The notes: generated by a model from the letters alone, not told the origin. DNA of 64,000 bases from Psychrobacter sp. UBA3483 (GCF_002377905.1 NZ_DFQS01000056.1:32243-96242), one strand, 5' to 3'. Positions 1-9,417 are shown, numbered from the stretch's first letter. Numbers and translations: made by a program.

Positions 1-95
1 GGTATCTTGATGACGTTTGGTGCGTTCTTTATTTCTTCGGGCGTAACTGGGGGTACTGGCAGCTCCATATTTCCATCTGTATATCCGTCCGTCAT
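1..95 (-). CDS. 5' end of a phage tail-module gene (partial)
   Basis: An ATG at 95 overlaps the stop of the gp10-like gene as ATGA and is preceded by GGGAG on the minus strand. The frame stays open to the window edge (31 codons; begins MTDGYTDGNMELPVPPVTPE). By position after gp10 it could be a gp26- or tail-needle-type protein or another neck/tail gene, but too little is visible to assign it. Confidence 0.6.
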   Translation of the reverse strand, partial: MTDGYTDGNMELPVPPVTPEEIKNAPNVIKI

Positions 96-1480
96 CGGTC
101 ACTCCCTTGTACTTCTAAATAGCCATTGATTAGCGCGCATCGGCTGTTTGCAGTGGTTGTAAACTTATAAGTTCGCTGTCTGCCAATACCAAGTCTGCGC
201 CATACGACACGCTTTAAATCCATACCCTCAGCACCTAGCAATTGTGGCATTGGTGTTGACCAGGTACGTGCATAATCATCTGACCATGCCATATCAATGC
301 TATGTTGTGTTAGCGAAGCGTTAACACTCATTTCTAACTCTAAGCGCATATAGCTGACGTTCTTTTTCTCGCTTGGAAAGTAGGGGATTGTGCGTTCACG
401 ATAGACCGGAAAACCGTCATCAGTAAACACATCTTCTCTAAGTGCGTAGATATTGCCGTTTTGATAATCACCGATTAGATTGTCAGTACCGTCATAAGCA
501 TGGTGCTGACCACGATAGCGTGTGAGTGCGCCTGTACTGCCCGTGTGCGCTCTTTCATGCCATAAAGCCGTCATTACATCAAACACAAACGTGCGGTTAA
601 TGTCGGGCAGATTTAGCACATAAAAGCCATGACCTGACTGCTGATAGGTAAATGCGGTTGCCAGTTTAACGTTGGCATCTGTTAATGCTTGCTCAATAGC
701 GTGTGTGCTAATACGCTGGGCTTGATAGCCTTGCGTCATGCAGATTTGACGACCACCCGCTTCTGTCTTAGCAATAAACACAAGCGAGCTGCCCATCTTA
801 GCGACCGTTTGAGGTGCATCACAGCCAACCGACACAAACGCACCGCCGACCCGTCTAAACGGCAAATCAGTATTGCCTGTGTTGTAATACACTTCGGTTG
901 TATGCTCACCTAACGCCCACATCTCAGAGCCAACGACGACCAGTCTAACGATATTATCCGGACTACCCTCAGCGGTTGCATAGTTGAGCGCGTCATACTC
1001 CAAGTTATATAAGCCAAACCATGAGTATTTGCCAGTATCAGGCACAGCAAAGACAAATCGGCCATCAATAAATTGTATGTACTGACAACCCGTAAAACCC
1101 TCAGCCGTGACTTGTGATATTACCCATGTGTTTAAATCGACTTTGTATAACTTACTGCCTGTTGCAATGACTGCCACCAGTCCGTTGTCCGCTATCGTTA
1201 CATGCGTACTTGCGCCAACCGTACCGATTAAAGCGCTGTTTGCGCCTTGTACTCTATAAACAGACGTACCGCTGACCACCAATATCCAATTATTAGATAG
1301 GCGCTGCATACCCTTAATTGCGCCATTTAAAGTGTGTTTCTTGACCAGTCCAGCGGTAGGAATTAAAGCTGATTGACCGCCGCCATTTTCGGGCGCTTGA
1401 GCATACCAATTGATACACGTTTGGCAATCAATTTCGATATTGTCAAGGCTATAAGCGCCGCCAACCAAGTTTAGTTTCAT
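92..1480 (-). CDS. P22 gp10-like packaged DNA stabilization protein
   Basis: This 462-residue protein resembles the P22 gp10 / Phage_stabilise family, a hexameric neck hub that closes the portal after DNA packaging and connects to the tail needle. The N-terminus, with MKLNLVGGAY and a CINWY segment followed by repeated beta-rich stretches, is characteristic, and the length matches the family (about 470). It overlaps the gp4-like gene by 4 bases, the same gp4-gp10 order as in P22. Family assignment is from recognition, not from an alignment. Confidence 0.85.
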   Translation of the reverse strand: MKLNLVGGAYSLDNIEIDCQTCINWYAQAPENGGGQSALIPTAGLVKKHTLNGAIKGMQRLSNNWILVVSGTSVYRVQGANSALIGTVGASTHVTIADNGLVAVIATGSKLYKVDLNTWVISQVTAEGFTGCQYIQFIDGRFVFAVPDTGKYSWFGLYNLEYDALNYATAEGSPDNIVRLVVVGSEMWALGEHTTEVYYNTGNTDLPFRRVGGAFVSVGCDAPQTVAKMGSSLVFIAKTEAGGRQICMTQGYQAQRISTHAIEQALTDANVKLATAFTYQQSGHGFYVLNLPDINRTFVFDVMTALWHERAHTGSTGALTRYRGQHHAYDGTDNLIGDYQNGNIYALREDVFTDDGFPVYRERTIPYFPSEKKNVSYMRLELEMSVNASLTQHSIDMAWSDDYARTWSTPMPQLLGAEGMDLKRVVWRRLGIGRQRTYKFTTTANSRCALINGYLEVQGSDR

Positions 1481-1857
1481 CGTGATAGACCTCTTAATAC
1501 TAAATCGGGTTTGCTGTAGATTGGCTTAATATTCCAAGCCTTTAGATTGCGTTCTGCTCGCTCAGCACTCATAGCGATTGTTGGTGCTACTGGTAATTGA
1601 TAGACACCTGCCAACCGTACCGCAAGCAAGTCCACAAGCGCATACTCTACTTGGTCATCCATGCCCGTATGATAGTCATCGGCTGCCAATGGAAACACGA
1701 TGCCATTCTCAGCAAGTAGCGGCTCCATTGAGTACATCGACAGCATACTGTTGAGATTATCCAAGCAGTCTTGCAATTCACTGGCGCTCAACGTTTCATT
1801 ATGAGCAATGATGTTGACGCGCCTTGCTGCCATGTTTACTAGGTTGTTAGGTGTCAT
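1477..1857 (-). CDS. P22 gp4-like head-completion / tail accessory factor
   Basis: This 126-residue mostly helical protein matches the P22 gp4 family in size and pattern: an N-terminal ARRVNIIAHNETLSA segment, then DCLDNLNSML and a DDQVEYALVDLLAVRLAG helix. P22 gp4 binds the portal ring and is the first neck protein added after packaging. It is translationally coupled to the gp10-like gene (4-base overlap). Confidence 0.8.
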   Translation of the reverse strand: MTPNNLVNMAARRVNIIAHNETLSASELQDCLDNLNSMLSMYSMEPLLAENGIVFPLAADDYHTGMDDQVEYALVDLLAVRLAGVYQLPVAPTIAMSAERAERNLKAWNIKPIYSKPDLVLRGLSR

Positions 1858-1861
1858 AATG

Positions 1862-2392
1862 TTACTCGCTGTCTTTTAGCTTCTGAATAAGCGCATCTTT
1901 ACCATCACGTTTGTTGTAATCAACCTTGCGCTGCTCTAATAGCTTTTGCAGCTCAGCATTGGTCATTTCGTCATAGCGGACCACACCATCGCCGTTTACG
2001 TCTTTGGTTTCTTCGTAGATTGCGAGCTTGGCTTTTAGATCGGCGACTTCTTGCGTGACATCAGTGCTGTTTTTTAGGTCGGTGAGTTCTTGTTCTTTTT
2101 CTTCATAACGCTTATTGGCGGCATCAATCTCACCGTTTAAGTCTAAAATCTGCTTGTCTTTGATTTCCATCGCATCTTCTAAGCGTTCGATGTGTTCGTA
2201 GGCTTCTGCTAACTGGTCGGCGTTGTCATCGGTTTTAGTCGCTTCTTGCTTCGGCTTAATTTTCAATGCTTCTGCATGAGTGACATAACCCTTTGCTTTG
2301 AGTGCATCAGCTGCTTCTTCGTCATGTGCAATGGCGTGACTGTCTAGGCCATTGAGATATAGCATTACTGGATAATCTTTTGAGTTGTCCAT
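1862..2392 (-). CDS. Phage structural-region protein with coiled coil, EF-hand-like loop and SAP/Rho-N-like tail
   Basis: No named family is recognised. The 176-residue protein has an acidic start, a predicted coiled coil (about residues 60-125, rich in E, K, L and D), then a calcium-loop-like DVNGDGVVRYDE at about 130-141. The final segment, ELQKLLEQRKVDYNKRDGK, resembles the short helix-extended-helix of Rho-N/SAP proteins. It lies between coat and gp4, where P22-like phages often carry head decoration or accessory proteins. The C-terminus may bind nucleic acid; this is inference. Confidence 0.7.
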   Translation of the reverse strand: MDNSKDYPVMLYLNGLDSHAIAHDEEAADALKAKGYVTHAEALKIKPKQEATKTDDNADQLAEAYEHIERLEDAMEIKDKQILDLNGEIDAANKRYEEKEQELTDLKNSTDVTQEVADLKAKLAIYEETKDVNGDGVVRYDEMTNAELQKLLEQRKVDYNKRDGKDALIQKLKDSE

Positions 2393-2397
2393 TGTTT

Positions 2398-2712
2398 TTA
2401 TCCTTCTGATTTTGGGTTTTTACCTACTGGATTTGCAAGCCATTCATTGCGATGGTGTAAACGCTCGGCTAATAAATAACCCTCAAGCTCCCACAGTTTT
2501 TCGACCGCATTTTCGAGTGCGTATTTTTCACCAAGCTCTTTATCAAAGTTATTGGCATCTACGCAGGACGCTTCACCAGTGACTTTAAAATTACTTGGCA
2601 AGGTGATAACCGCTACCGTTAGCTTGTTGCCGAACACTGCATACTCGACATTGCTTTTAGCAACCAAGTCATCTAACTGGTCTTTAGTAACTGTATTTTT
2701 TGGTTCTGTCAT
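2398..2712 (-). CDS. Hypothetical phage head-region protein
   Basis: Encodes 104 residues from ATG 2712, preceded by GGAG 7 bases upstream; a longer reading from 2724 lacks that signal. The protein has a beta-like middle (KLTVAVITLPSNFKVTG) and a helical segment (ALENAVEKLWELEGYLLAER). It ends five bases before the start of the next gene. No family is recognised; position suggests a virion or assembly accessory role. Confidence 0.65.
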   Translation of the reverse strand: MTEPKNTVTKDQLDDLVAKSNVEYAVFGNKLTVAVITLPSNFKVTGEASCVDANNFDKELGEKYALENAVEKLWELEGYLLAERLHHRNEWLANPVGKNPKSEG

Positions 2713-2731
2713 TTTGTACTCCATAGATAAA

Positions 2732-2767
2732 TAAAAAAGAGGTCAGTCGGATTTCCGACCAACCTCT
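2732..2767 (-). terminator. Strong terminator after coat gene
   Basis: On the minus strand AGAGGTTGGTCGG and CCGACTGACCTCT form a 13-base-arm hairpin (with a 2-base internal mismatch) followed by six T. It lies directly after the coat stop, so readthrough into the neck genes presumably depends on Q antitermination. Confidence 0.8.
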
Positions 2768-2785
2768 AAACCACTGATAACGCTA

Positions 2786-4048
2786 CTACGCAGTCGGCGC
2801 TAAGATACGCGCCGCATGATTACCACGGACAGTAGCAAAGCCGTATAGGACATCAATACGAGTACCTTCACTGTCGTTGATGAAGTCACCACCTGACTGT
2901 ACACGTAGCGCCATTGTTGAGGCATTAACCGTGTAACCATCAAGACCTGCCAATACTTTCATTGGTGCAAACGCTACTGCAAATGCGTCTTTTTGGAAAC
3001 ATAGCGCTTGCTCAATCAGTGCGTCGCTATCCATAACAAACGTAATGGCCGCGCTCGCTGCTGGACTTGCGGTTACTGTGGCGTTAGCTTTTAGCTGAGC
3101 TGATACAGTTGCTGGAGTGATTTCAGGGTAGATTTTCAGCGTTGCAGTCGTTCCACCTGCCGTTACGTCCTCAAGTACCACAAATTGCAATGGTACGCTG
3201 TACGTTTGGCGCGTGATTGGGTGAATCTGCTCAACACCTGCAATCGTGAACACTTCGCCGCGTTTGATGGTTTGACCATTAGTTACGCCGCTTACGGTTA
3301 ATGTATCACCTGTTTGACCTGCGCCTTCAACGGTCAATCCAGTCTTGCCATGCGAGCCTGTTAGCTGACGGTAGATATGCTCAGATTCGACAAACTCAAA
3401 GCCACGACTGCGACCGATATAGCCTTCTTTCCACTGACGGGCAATTTCAGCGGTTGGGTTAAACAATGTGCCTGCTGGGTCAACAATCGAGTTGGTTAGC
3501 TCAGATGACAAGAATGACATGCGGTCACTTGATGGTGCTAATGCGCGATTTAGCATGGTGCGAGCGCGTCCCCATGCTGCTGTTGGGTGTGCTTCACTTG
3601 CTTTCATTAATGCCATGTTATTTACTGACACGATAGCGCGTTGTAGCAAGTCAGCATCAATGCTTGTGGCCAATGAGTTAATAGCCGGTTGCAAAAAGCG
3701 GGTCTTAAAGTCTGTCATGTTCAGCGTAAGCTCAGCTGCGCCAAACTCTAAACCAACGTGCTTTTGGGTGTCAATCTTTAATAGGACTGACTTCTCTTGT
3801 GCGTTCTCGTCAGCATCGGCAGACTTGAACACATGACCTTCTGTAACGATAGGCGTTGGCGGAATACGGATTCGTACACTATCACCGACTTTATAGCCTT
3901 GCGTGTCTTTGTTAAATTCTTTCTCACGATTGCGGTTAATCGCTTTGATAAATTGCGATTCTTCAACCAACATTGCAGCCGCTTCTTTTGCGACCATTTC
4001 ATGAGTTAAAATTTTGTTGCTGGTGTTTTCGCTGTAGTTTTTAGCCAT
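2786..4048 (-). CDS. Major capsid (coat) protein, P22 gp5-like
   Basis: This 420-residue protein follows the scaffold gene and has the layout of P22-type coat proteins (about 430 aa): a helical N-arm, a KVGDSVRIRIPP strand region, the long spine helix around SLATSIDADLLQRA, an inserted beta-rich stretch (about residues 230-330, TGDTLTVSGVTNG and following) that may be the I-domain, and a C-terminal strand region. It builds the icosahedral shell with the downstream-encoded scaffold. Family identification is by order and pattern. Confidence 0.85.
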   Translation of the reverse strand: MAKNYSENTSNKILTHEMVAKEAAAMLVEESQFIKAINRNREKEFNKDTQGYKVGDSVRIRIPPTPIVTEGHVFKSADADENAQEKSVLLKIDTQKHVGLEFGAAELTLNMTDFKTRFLQPAINSLATSIDADLLQRAIVSVNNMALMKASEAHPTAAWGRARTMLNRALAPSSDRMSFLSSELTNSIVDPAGTLFNPTAEIARQWKEGYIGRSRGFEFVESEHIYRQLTGSHGKTGLTVEGAGQTGDTLTVSGVTNGQTIKRGEVFTIAGVEQIHPITRQTYSVPLQFVVLEDVTAGGTTATLKIYPEITPATVSAQLKANATVTASPAASAAITFVMDSDALIEQALCFQKDAFAVAFAPMKVLAGLDGYTVNASTMALRVQSGGDFINDSEGTRIDVLYGFATVRGNHAARILAPTA

Positions 4049-4064
4049 GTTATATCTCTCTTAG

Positions 4065-4922
4065 TTATAAACCCCGCGAGCGCAGAAAGTCGTCATCTGA
4101 CATACTGTAAGCGTTCTTTTTAATGGGTGCGTTTGCATTGGTATGATTTGGTGGTGGTGGTGCTTTACTCTGTCTTGCGGCTTTTGATTGACCACCTTTT
4201 TTGGCTTGTATCTGCGCGTGTATGCGTCCAAATTCAGCGTATTGCTTGGCTTGTGGCATGTCTGCGATTTCGTAATACAAGTCATGGTCTGCTGCAACGT
4301 GTTCAAGAATATCCATCAAGTCGTCACCCTGATAAAGCTCACTGGGGTCAGCTTGAATCGGCTTATCTTGCATAAGCTCAGATAATTGTTGAAAGTTCTC
4401 TTTAAACTCAGGATTTGCTTTAAATCGTGCGTTAAAGTTATCGACAATCTCAGCATTGCGCTGTTCTTGCTGTTTTGCTTGCTCACGTTGCTGTAAGCGT
4501 TGGTCAAGTTTCCAGTCTTGATGCTTTTCTTCATACTCTGCTTGTGCGGCAAAGTAATCATCTAGCCCGTTTTCGAGGTCGTAGTCCTCAATATTTGGCT
4601 TAACTGGTGCGCCGTCACTGCTCGCCGTCTGCTTTGGCTGCTGTGACTGTTGGCGTAATTGTTCAAGCTCTGCTTCGTACGCTTTCTTCTCAGCGACTAG
4701 CTGCTTGATGCGCTCACTTGCTCGACCGCCTTTCTTTTCGGGTTCAGGTTCAGCATCGGAATCATCGGTTGATTCATCATCCGCATCATCATTACCTTGC
4801 GTCTGCTCGTCCTGCTCGACTTCATCGGTTTCAACTGTTTCTGCTTGCGCTTCATCATGTTCGACCGCCTCTGTTGGCTCAGGTGCTTCGCTTACTTCTT
4901 CGACTGTGGTATCAAAAGCCAT
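4065..4922 (-). CDS. Scaffolding protein
   Basis: The 285-residue protein starts at ATG 4922 with GGAG nine bases upstream. It is highly acidic at the N-terminus (strings of E and D to about residue 65), then helical and Q/K-rich coiled coil (about 70-170), and ends with a basic QSKAARQSKA segment. This is typical of phage scaffolds, whose C-terminal helix-turn-helix contacts coat. It sits between portal and coat as in P22 (gp1-gp8-gp5). Confidence 0.8.
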   Translation of the reverse strand: MAFDTTVEEVSEAPEPTEAVEHDEAQAETVETDEVEQDEQTQGNDDADDESTDDSDAEPEPEKKGGRASERIKQLVAEKKAYEAELEQLRQQSQQPKQTASSDGAPVKPNIEDYDLENGLDDYFAAQAEYEEKHQDWKLDQRLQQREQAKQQEQRNAEIVDNFNARFKANPEFKENFQQLSELMQDKPIQADPSELYQGDDLMDILEHVAADHDLYYEIADMPQAKQYAEFGRIHAQIQAKKGGQSKAARQSKAPPPPNHTNANAPIKKNAYSMSDDDFLRSRGL

Positions 4923-5020
4923 TGTTCTACTCTCCATTTACGCATGTTGTGCGAGGTTTACGTCACTAAGCGCAGTAATCCCAATCGTGACGGCATTGGG
5001 CTGCGAGGTTAATACGGGTA

Positions 5021-5046
5021 TAAAAAAACCGCCCATTAAGGACGGT
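5021..5046 (-). terminator. Terminator between portal and scaffold genes
   Basis: On the minus strand ACCGTCC and GGGCGGT form a 7-bp stem (one G-U pair) followed by seven T. The loop includes the stop codon of the 32-codon ORF. It could lower scaffold and coat transcription unless bypassed by Q-modified polymerase. Confidence 0.65.
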
Positions 5047-5134
5047 CTTGTTTGTCTTTCTTACGCTTTGAATGAATAACCAATGCTATATCGACTAGCA
5101 GCGCGATGGCTCTAATTAGTCTTTGTCGTTTCAT
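5036..5134 (-). CDS. 32-residue basic/hydrophobic leader-type peptide
   Basis: The ATG overlaps the portal stop as ATGA, so it is probably translated by coupling. The peptide has a hydrophobic stretch (LIRAIALLVDIALVI) followed by a very basic tail (SKRKKDKQDRP). Its stop lies in the loop of a terminator hairpin. It may be a genuine micro-ORF or simply a spacer. No homologue is recognised. Confidence 0.4.
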   Translation of the reverse strand: MKRQRLIRAIALLVDIALVIHSKRKKDKQDRP

Positions 5135-7425
5135 AACATCCCCTCATCAGGCATCGGCATATCTGCCATTGGTTGCTCAAATTCATCTTGCGGCATTGGT
5201 TCGCCCATTGGCATTTGCTCAGGCATGACAGGCTGCTGCTCATCAAAGCCTTGCTCGGGCATCATCATGTCATCAGGCATTGGTTCTTGCATCATGTCAG
5301 GCTGTGGCTGCTGCATTGGTTCGTCATTAGACGTATAACTGTCTAAGTCCTCACCTTGCGTTGACCAGTCTTGCGGTGCGTTCTGCATTTCTGCCATTGC
5401 TTGTTGTAAGTCTGCTGTTCTATCTAAGATAGTTTGTAGCACACTGCTAAACGCCTTAACTTCCTCTTGGTCTGTACGTCCGGACTCTCTAATCTTAGCC
5501 GCCTCAATCATTGCGTCTGCTTTGATTTCTTCTTTTAAGACTTCGAGTTCTCGGTCTGCAGACTTATCGCTAAGCTCTTGTGACATTTGCTGTAATGCTT
5601 GTTCAGCTTGCTGCATTTGCTGCTGCATCTGTTGAATCTGCTGCTGTAGCTCAGGCGGCATTGGTGGCGCATCACCGTCATCATCTTTAAGCTGTGGCGG
5701 TAATAGCATCTTGAGCCTATCAGCTATCTTATCGGCGTCAGGGAAGTCAAACGCTCGAATAATCAAGTCACCTGATACTTCCATCAATGCTGGATAAGCA
5801 CGTCCAAGCTCAATCAACACCTCACGCGCTTCTTCTCGCTGCGTGTTGTAGTCTGCACCTGCTGCAATGCGAATGTCGTACTTACCGACGGTCACATCGT
5901 TATACAAGCCGTTGATACCGACCTCAGCATCTTTAAGCTCTTTCTCGTACTTTTGTACTAAAGGAGATTCGGGGTCCATATTGATAACCAGTGTTTTATA
6001 CACTTCATCATCTTGCGTAATGCGTAGCACACGTGGCGTATCATAGTAATGCGGTATCATCGACAAGATAACGCGTCCTAAATGCTCATAGGCTCGCTTA
6101 AAGTTATCAAGAAAATGGAAGTTACCCTGGTCGCTTTGGCGCTGCCTTGCCATGATTGCACGACCTGACGTTTCGTTACCTTGATTGCCAAGTGTTGCAT
6201 CATTGATGTTCGTTGTGCCTTTGATTTCATCAGCACTGGTCATCACTTCACGCATCAAATCAGGCGAACCTTGATAAGCTGTGGCCATAAATGGTGGTGC
6301 TAAAGGCTGTCCTTTTTCATTGACTGACTTGTAAGGCAAAAACGTCATATTTGGATTGTTAATATCATTCCAATATGATTCGTAACCCTCAATGCTTTCA
6401 CCATCAGCGACCCACGGTCTATTGCCCGCTTTTTGTAGCTGTTCTAGCTGTGCTGTGCGAGCATAGTTGTAGATAATCTGTGGGTCTTTGGCATTGGTGA
6501 TTAGCGAGTTCCAATAGCGCTTATTCTTGACCCACTGTTCATCACCGACAACTAAGATAATAGGGATAAAATCCGCTTTAATCTCGGTCTGCTCAAGGAT
6601 TGCATCACGCGAGCATTTGTACCACATGATTGTCTTTGTTTGTGTCTTGCGCTCGTTGGCAATGACTAAATCAGGATCACCTTCGTATTCGTCAATCTTA
6701 GACTTAAGCAGCGTTGTGCCGTCATCTAACAAGTAAAGCGTATCTTGCACGTACTCAACACGGTAATACTCAGCGACAAACACAGTATCTTCTTGCTGCC
6801 AATCCGTTGCCTCTGACATGTCGTCAACACTGACCGCTTCTTCATCGGGAAACTGACGCTTAAACTCGTCTTTGCTCATCCATTCGCCAGTTATGGCTTC
6901 GGTTGAGTCACTACCAAACGGGCATTTAATCTCAGGCGATAGATAAGTAGATTGCGGATTCTCAATGCGTTTGACCTTAATGTCTTGATTGAATGACAGC
7001 TCGTTTTCATAGTCAGTCGTGACGCGGTAAAAGCCAAAGCCACCCATAATAGCGCGGCCACCTGCCCAGTCAGTAGCAATGTCAGCACGGCTAGATTTCA
7101 GCACATACTCAAGCATGGCATCTTGAATCTCAGCCCTGCCCACATCGCTGTCATCTACTGGGATAGCGTTGAGCGTCATCTTGTTAGCGCGTAATGCGTT
7201 AGTCTGTTGATGCACGAATGACGCTATCTTGTTGATAGTAATACAAGGGCGACCTGACTTCTCACGAGCTAGTCGAGCCGCTGCGTCCCATTGCGCTTCT
7301 TTATTGACGCAAAACTCAATGTCGTCTGCTGCTTGCTCATAAATATCGTGCCAATAATCTTCGGCGCGTTTACGGAAATCTCGCATTGACTGCAAGATGT
7401 CTTTTTTATCTGTTTTATCAGTCAT
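5131..7425 (-). CDS. Portal protein, P22 gp1-like
   Basis: This 764-residue protein, in the size range of P22-type portals (about 725), follows terminase and precedes scaffold. It forms the dodecameric DNA channel. The N-terminal region (about residues 1-550) contains typical segments such as KSGRPCITINKIASFVHQ and ATLGNQGNETSGRAI. The C-terminal ~170 residues are Q-, M- and P-rich (repeated QQIQQMQQQM, then PMP/EQP), matching the helical barrel and low-complexity tail of this family. Start ATG 7425 has AGAGA upstream and does not overlap terL. Confidence 0.88.
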   Translation of the reverse strand: MTDKTDKKDILQSMRDFRKRAEDYWHDIYEQAADDIEFCVNKEAQWDAAARLAREKSGRPCITINKIASFVHQQTNALRANKMTLNAIPVDDSDVGRAEIQDAMLEYVLKSSRADIATDWAGGRAIMGGFGFYRVTTDYENELSFNQDIKVKRIENPQSTYLSPEIKCPFGSDSTEAITGEWMSKDEFKRQFPDEEAVSVDDMSEATDWQQEDTVFVAEYYRVEYVQDTLYLLDDGTTLLKSKIDEYEGDPDLVIANERKTQTKTIMWYKCSRDAILEQTEIKADFIPIILVVGDEQWVKNKRYWNSLITNAKDPQIIYNYARTAQLEQLQKAGNRPWVADGESIEGYESYWNDINNPNMTFLPYKSVNEKGQPLAPPFMATAYQGSPDLMREVMTSADEIKGTTNINDATLGNQGNETSGRAIMARQRQSDQGNFHFLDNFKRAYEHLGRVILSMIPHYYDTPRVLRITQDDEVYKTLVINMDPESPLVQKYEKELKDAEVGINGLYNDVTVGKYDIRIAAGADYNTQREEAREVLIELGRAYPALMEVSGDLIIRAFDFPDADKIADRLKMLLPPQLKDDDGDAPPMPPELQQQIQQMQQQMQQAEQALQQMSQELSDKSADRELEVLKEEIKADAMIEAAKIRESGRTDQEEVKAFSSVLQTILDRTADLQQAMAEMQNAPQDWSTQGEDLDSYTSNDEPMQQPQPDMMQEPMPDDMMMPEQGFDEQQPVMPEQMPMGEPMPQDEFEQPMADMPMPDEGML

Positions 7426-7436
7426 TGCGTATCTCT

Positions 7437-8717
7437 TTAGCCTTGCCACCCGCGTGATGCGATAGGCTTTGGTAGTTTGGGTGTTTTCTTAACGACCATA
7501 CGGTCAATTGATAGAGCGACATAGCGTAGAGCATCTGCTGCGTGACTTGCCCAATCGTGGACTGGTCTTGGCTTAAACTCTTGCATCTTGTCGTTATATT
7601 CACGGCGGTAATTGCGGACACACTCAATACCACGAGCGCAGCGCTTTTCGTCAATCCATACGGTTTTCAGTAGCTGTCTTGTCGCATCAATACCATCGTC
7701 GATACTGATATTAGTAACCGTTGTAAAATCAATGCCCATCGTTCTTGCTGTCTCAAGCCGTGACTTACCACTGGTAAACTCACGTACTTTAATATCATGA
7801 GGTGCAAAGTGACCGCCATAATCGTAACCTTTGGATTTAATCAGCTTAATGTAATGGTCAATGCCCTCACCGTTTGCTTCGTAGTAATCCACCAAGCGCG
7901 GCTCTTTACCGTATATCTGAACAAACCAAATCACGGTTGAATCACTTACACCTAAATCCCACACGGTATAAACGGGCAATATGTCATCAACTGGCACACT
8001 CGTTATGCGACCGTCTTTCTGTGCCTTGTGTAGCTCATCTTTGTAGATAGCACCATCAGCGACTAGCTTTGGCTGTCCATCGTAGATATTGAGCCATGCG
8101 TCATAGTCATCACGCTTCATGTTCTCAGCTAAGCGTATAATCTCAGGCGGACAGTTTTTGTTGTCGTTGTAATTGACGCGAATCAGCGTCACATCATCAC
8201 GCTTACCATCAAGCGTAGGTTGTATGTAATCATTCCACACCGCATCTGTGAGCAAGTAAGGGTTTAAGCTCATAATCACTTGGCAATCAGGCGTACGAAT
8301 CACTGTTGGTATCAATATGTCCAATGACCGCTTACTGACTGTCTGCGCTTCTTCAATCCAAGTACGGTTACAACCCTCGAATGACTTGATTGTGTCTGCT
8401 GTATGCTCAAGTAAGCCGCTATACATAAATAGCGTACCGTTGACGCCGCGTATCTCAGTTTCTAAGACATTGTAAAAGCGGCCAAGATTCCAACGCTTAA
8501 TGCGGTCTTTGAATAATTGATGCACTGATTGCTTGATTGAATTTTGCACTTCGCGACAACACAAGTTACGGTTGACGTTCTTAATGCCATCAATCAATAG
8601 ATAGTCTGCAACTTCCCAAGATTTGCCACCGCCACGACCGCCATACAAGATACAAAAAAGCCGCTCACGTAAGTAAAGCGGCTGAAAGAGTGCGGATTTT
8701 TCCTCTGCTATATTCAT
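7437..8717 (-). CDS. Terminase large subunit (PBSX/Terminase_3 type)
   Basis: The 426-residue DNA-packaging motor has an N-terminal ATPase with Walker A GGRGGGKS at about residues 26-33 and Walker B-like WIEEA at about 120. The C-terminal RNase H-like nuclease starts near TVWDLGVSDSTV (first catalytic Asp), with later Asp residues in HDIKVREF and HDWASHAADALRY. It translocates and cleaves DNA at the portal. Its ATG overlaps the terS stop (TAATG). Confidence 0.92.
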   Translation of the reverse strand: MNIAEEKSALFQPLYLRERLFCILYGGRGGGKSWEVADYLLIDGIKNVNRNLCCREVQNSIKQSVHQLFKDRIKRWNLGRFYNVLETEIRGVNGTLFMYSGLLEHTADTIKSFEGCNRTWIEEAQTVSKRSLDILIPTVIRTPDCQVIMSLNPYLLTDAVWNDYIQPTLDGKRDDVTLIRVNYNDNKNCPPEIIRLAENMKRDDYDAWLNIYDGQPKLVADGAIYKDELHKAQKDGRITSVPVDDILPVYTVWDLGVSDSTVIWFVQIYGKEPRLVDYYEANGEGIDHYIKLIKSKGYDYGGHFAPHDIKVREFTSGKSRLETARTMGIDFTTVTNISIDDGIDATRQLLKTVWIDEKRCARGIECVRNYRREYNDKMQEFKPRPVHDWASHAADALRYVALSIDRMVVKKTPKLPKPIASRGWQG

Positions 8718-9091
8718 TATTTGAATGAAATATCGATACTGATATTTCCCTCGGTCTTGGTTTCAGCTTTGTCTACAATCAAGCCTAGTAATTTAGCCTT
8801 GCCCATGCTGGCGGCAACCATCGGTGCGCCTTTGCCTTCTTCTTTGGCAATCTTGCGCGCTTCTTCGAGTTCATCGAGAATGTCATCGATGGTCAACCCA
8901 TTGCGTTTTGCTATGTCTTTTTGCCCGGCTTTGATAGCTGCTTTGATGTCAACATTGGTCAACAACCTTTGCCCTTGTGACTTTGCTGTCTTTTTACTAT
9001 ATCCAGCTCTTATGGCTGCTTGAGTGGCGTTGTTATCAATTAGATATTCATCTTTGAATCGCTGCTGCTTAGCGGTAAGTTTTTTAGACAT
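8717..9091 (-). CDS. Terminase small subunit
   Basis: The 124-residue protein (start ATG 9091 after a strong GGAGGTGAGC) has the classic Terminase_2 N-terminal helix-turn-helix pattern: LTAKQQRFKDEYLID, then NATQAAIRAGYSKKTAKSQG. It recognises packaging-initiation DNA and recruits the large subunit. It is directly coupled to terL. Confidence 0.92.
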   Translation of the reverse strand: MSKKLTAKQQRFKDEYLIDNNATQAAIRAGYSKKTAKSQGQRLLTNVDIKAAIKAGQKDIAKRNGLTIDDILDELEEARKIAKEEGKGAPMVAASMGKAKLLGLIVDKAETKTEGNISIDISFK

Positions 9092-9114
9092 GCTCACCTC
9101 CAATCAGCGAGTAT

Positions 9115-9146
9115 AAAAAATGCCCATCTAAATCAATAGTGGGCAA
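9115..9146 (-). terminator. Terminator/attenuator before terminase genes
   Basis: TGCCCA...TGGGCA forms a short stem; on the minus strand it is followed by six T. It lies between a 53-residue ORF and terS, so it would block late transcription that is not antiterminated. Confidence 0.6.
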
Positions 9147-9152
9147 AAGGGG

Positions 9153-9314
9153 TTATTTATTAAAAAATGAATCCATGTCATCTACGTATTTTTGTGCGCC
9201 TGGATAACTTCTATCAGCGCGGCTTTTTAGGAAGTCGTACCAATAGTCCTTGGCGGTCTGCTTCTTACATTGCTTCCAACGATTAAAGACCTCAGCGTTG
9301 CTTAGATCGCACAT
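9153..9314 (-). CDS. Small phage protein (53 aa), late leader gene
   Basis: An ATG at 9314 with AGGGA upstream opens a 53-residue frame (MCDLSNAEVFNRWKQC... ending FFNK), basic and aromatic in the middle (KDYWYDFLKS). It is the first gene after Q and sits between two terminators just before terminase. It may be a packaging-associated small protein; no family is recognised. Confidence 0.55.
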   Translation of the reverse strand: MCDLSNAEVFNRWKQCKKQTAKDYWYDFLKSRADRSYPGAQKYVDDMDSFFNK

Positions 9315-9342
9315 ATCAGCATCCCTGCCAAATCGTAGACGT

Positions 9343-9374
9343 AAAAAAGCCCCATCGAATTAACGATAGGGCTT
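9343..9374 (-). terminator. Terminator downstream of Q (tR'-like)
   Basis: AAGCCCTATCG / CGATGGGGCTT on the minus strand forms an 11-base-arm hairpin with one mismatch, followed by six T. It lies 44 bases downstream of a candidate late promoter, the arrangement expected for a Q-controlled tR'. Confidence 0.7.
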
Positions 9375-9417
9375 AAAATCAAAAGGCTGCTTGCATAGAA
9401 ACGTGCAGCATATACCT

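Noticed and set aside
4061..4561. Additional small ORFs inside the scaffold gene
   Set aside because: Same-strand out-of-frame readings without ribosome sites inside a clear scaffold gene.
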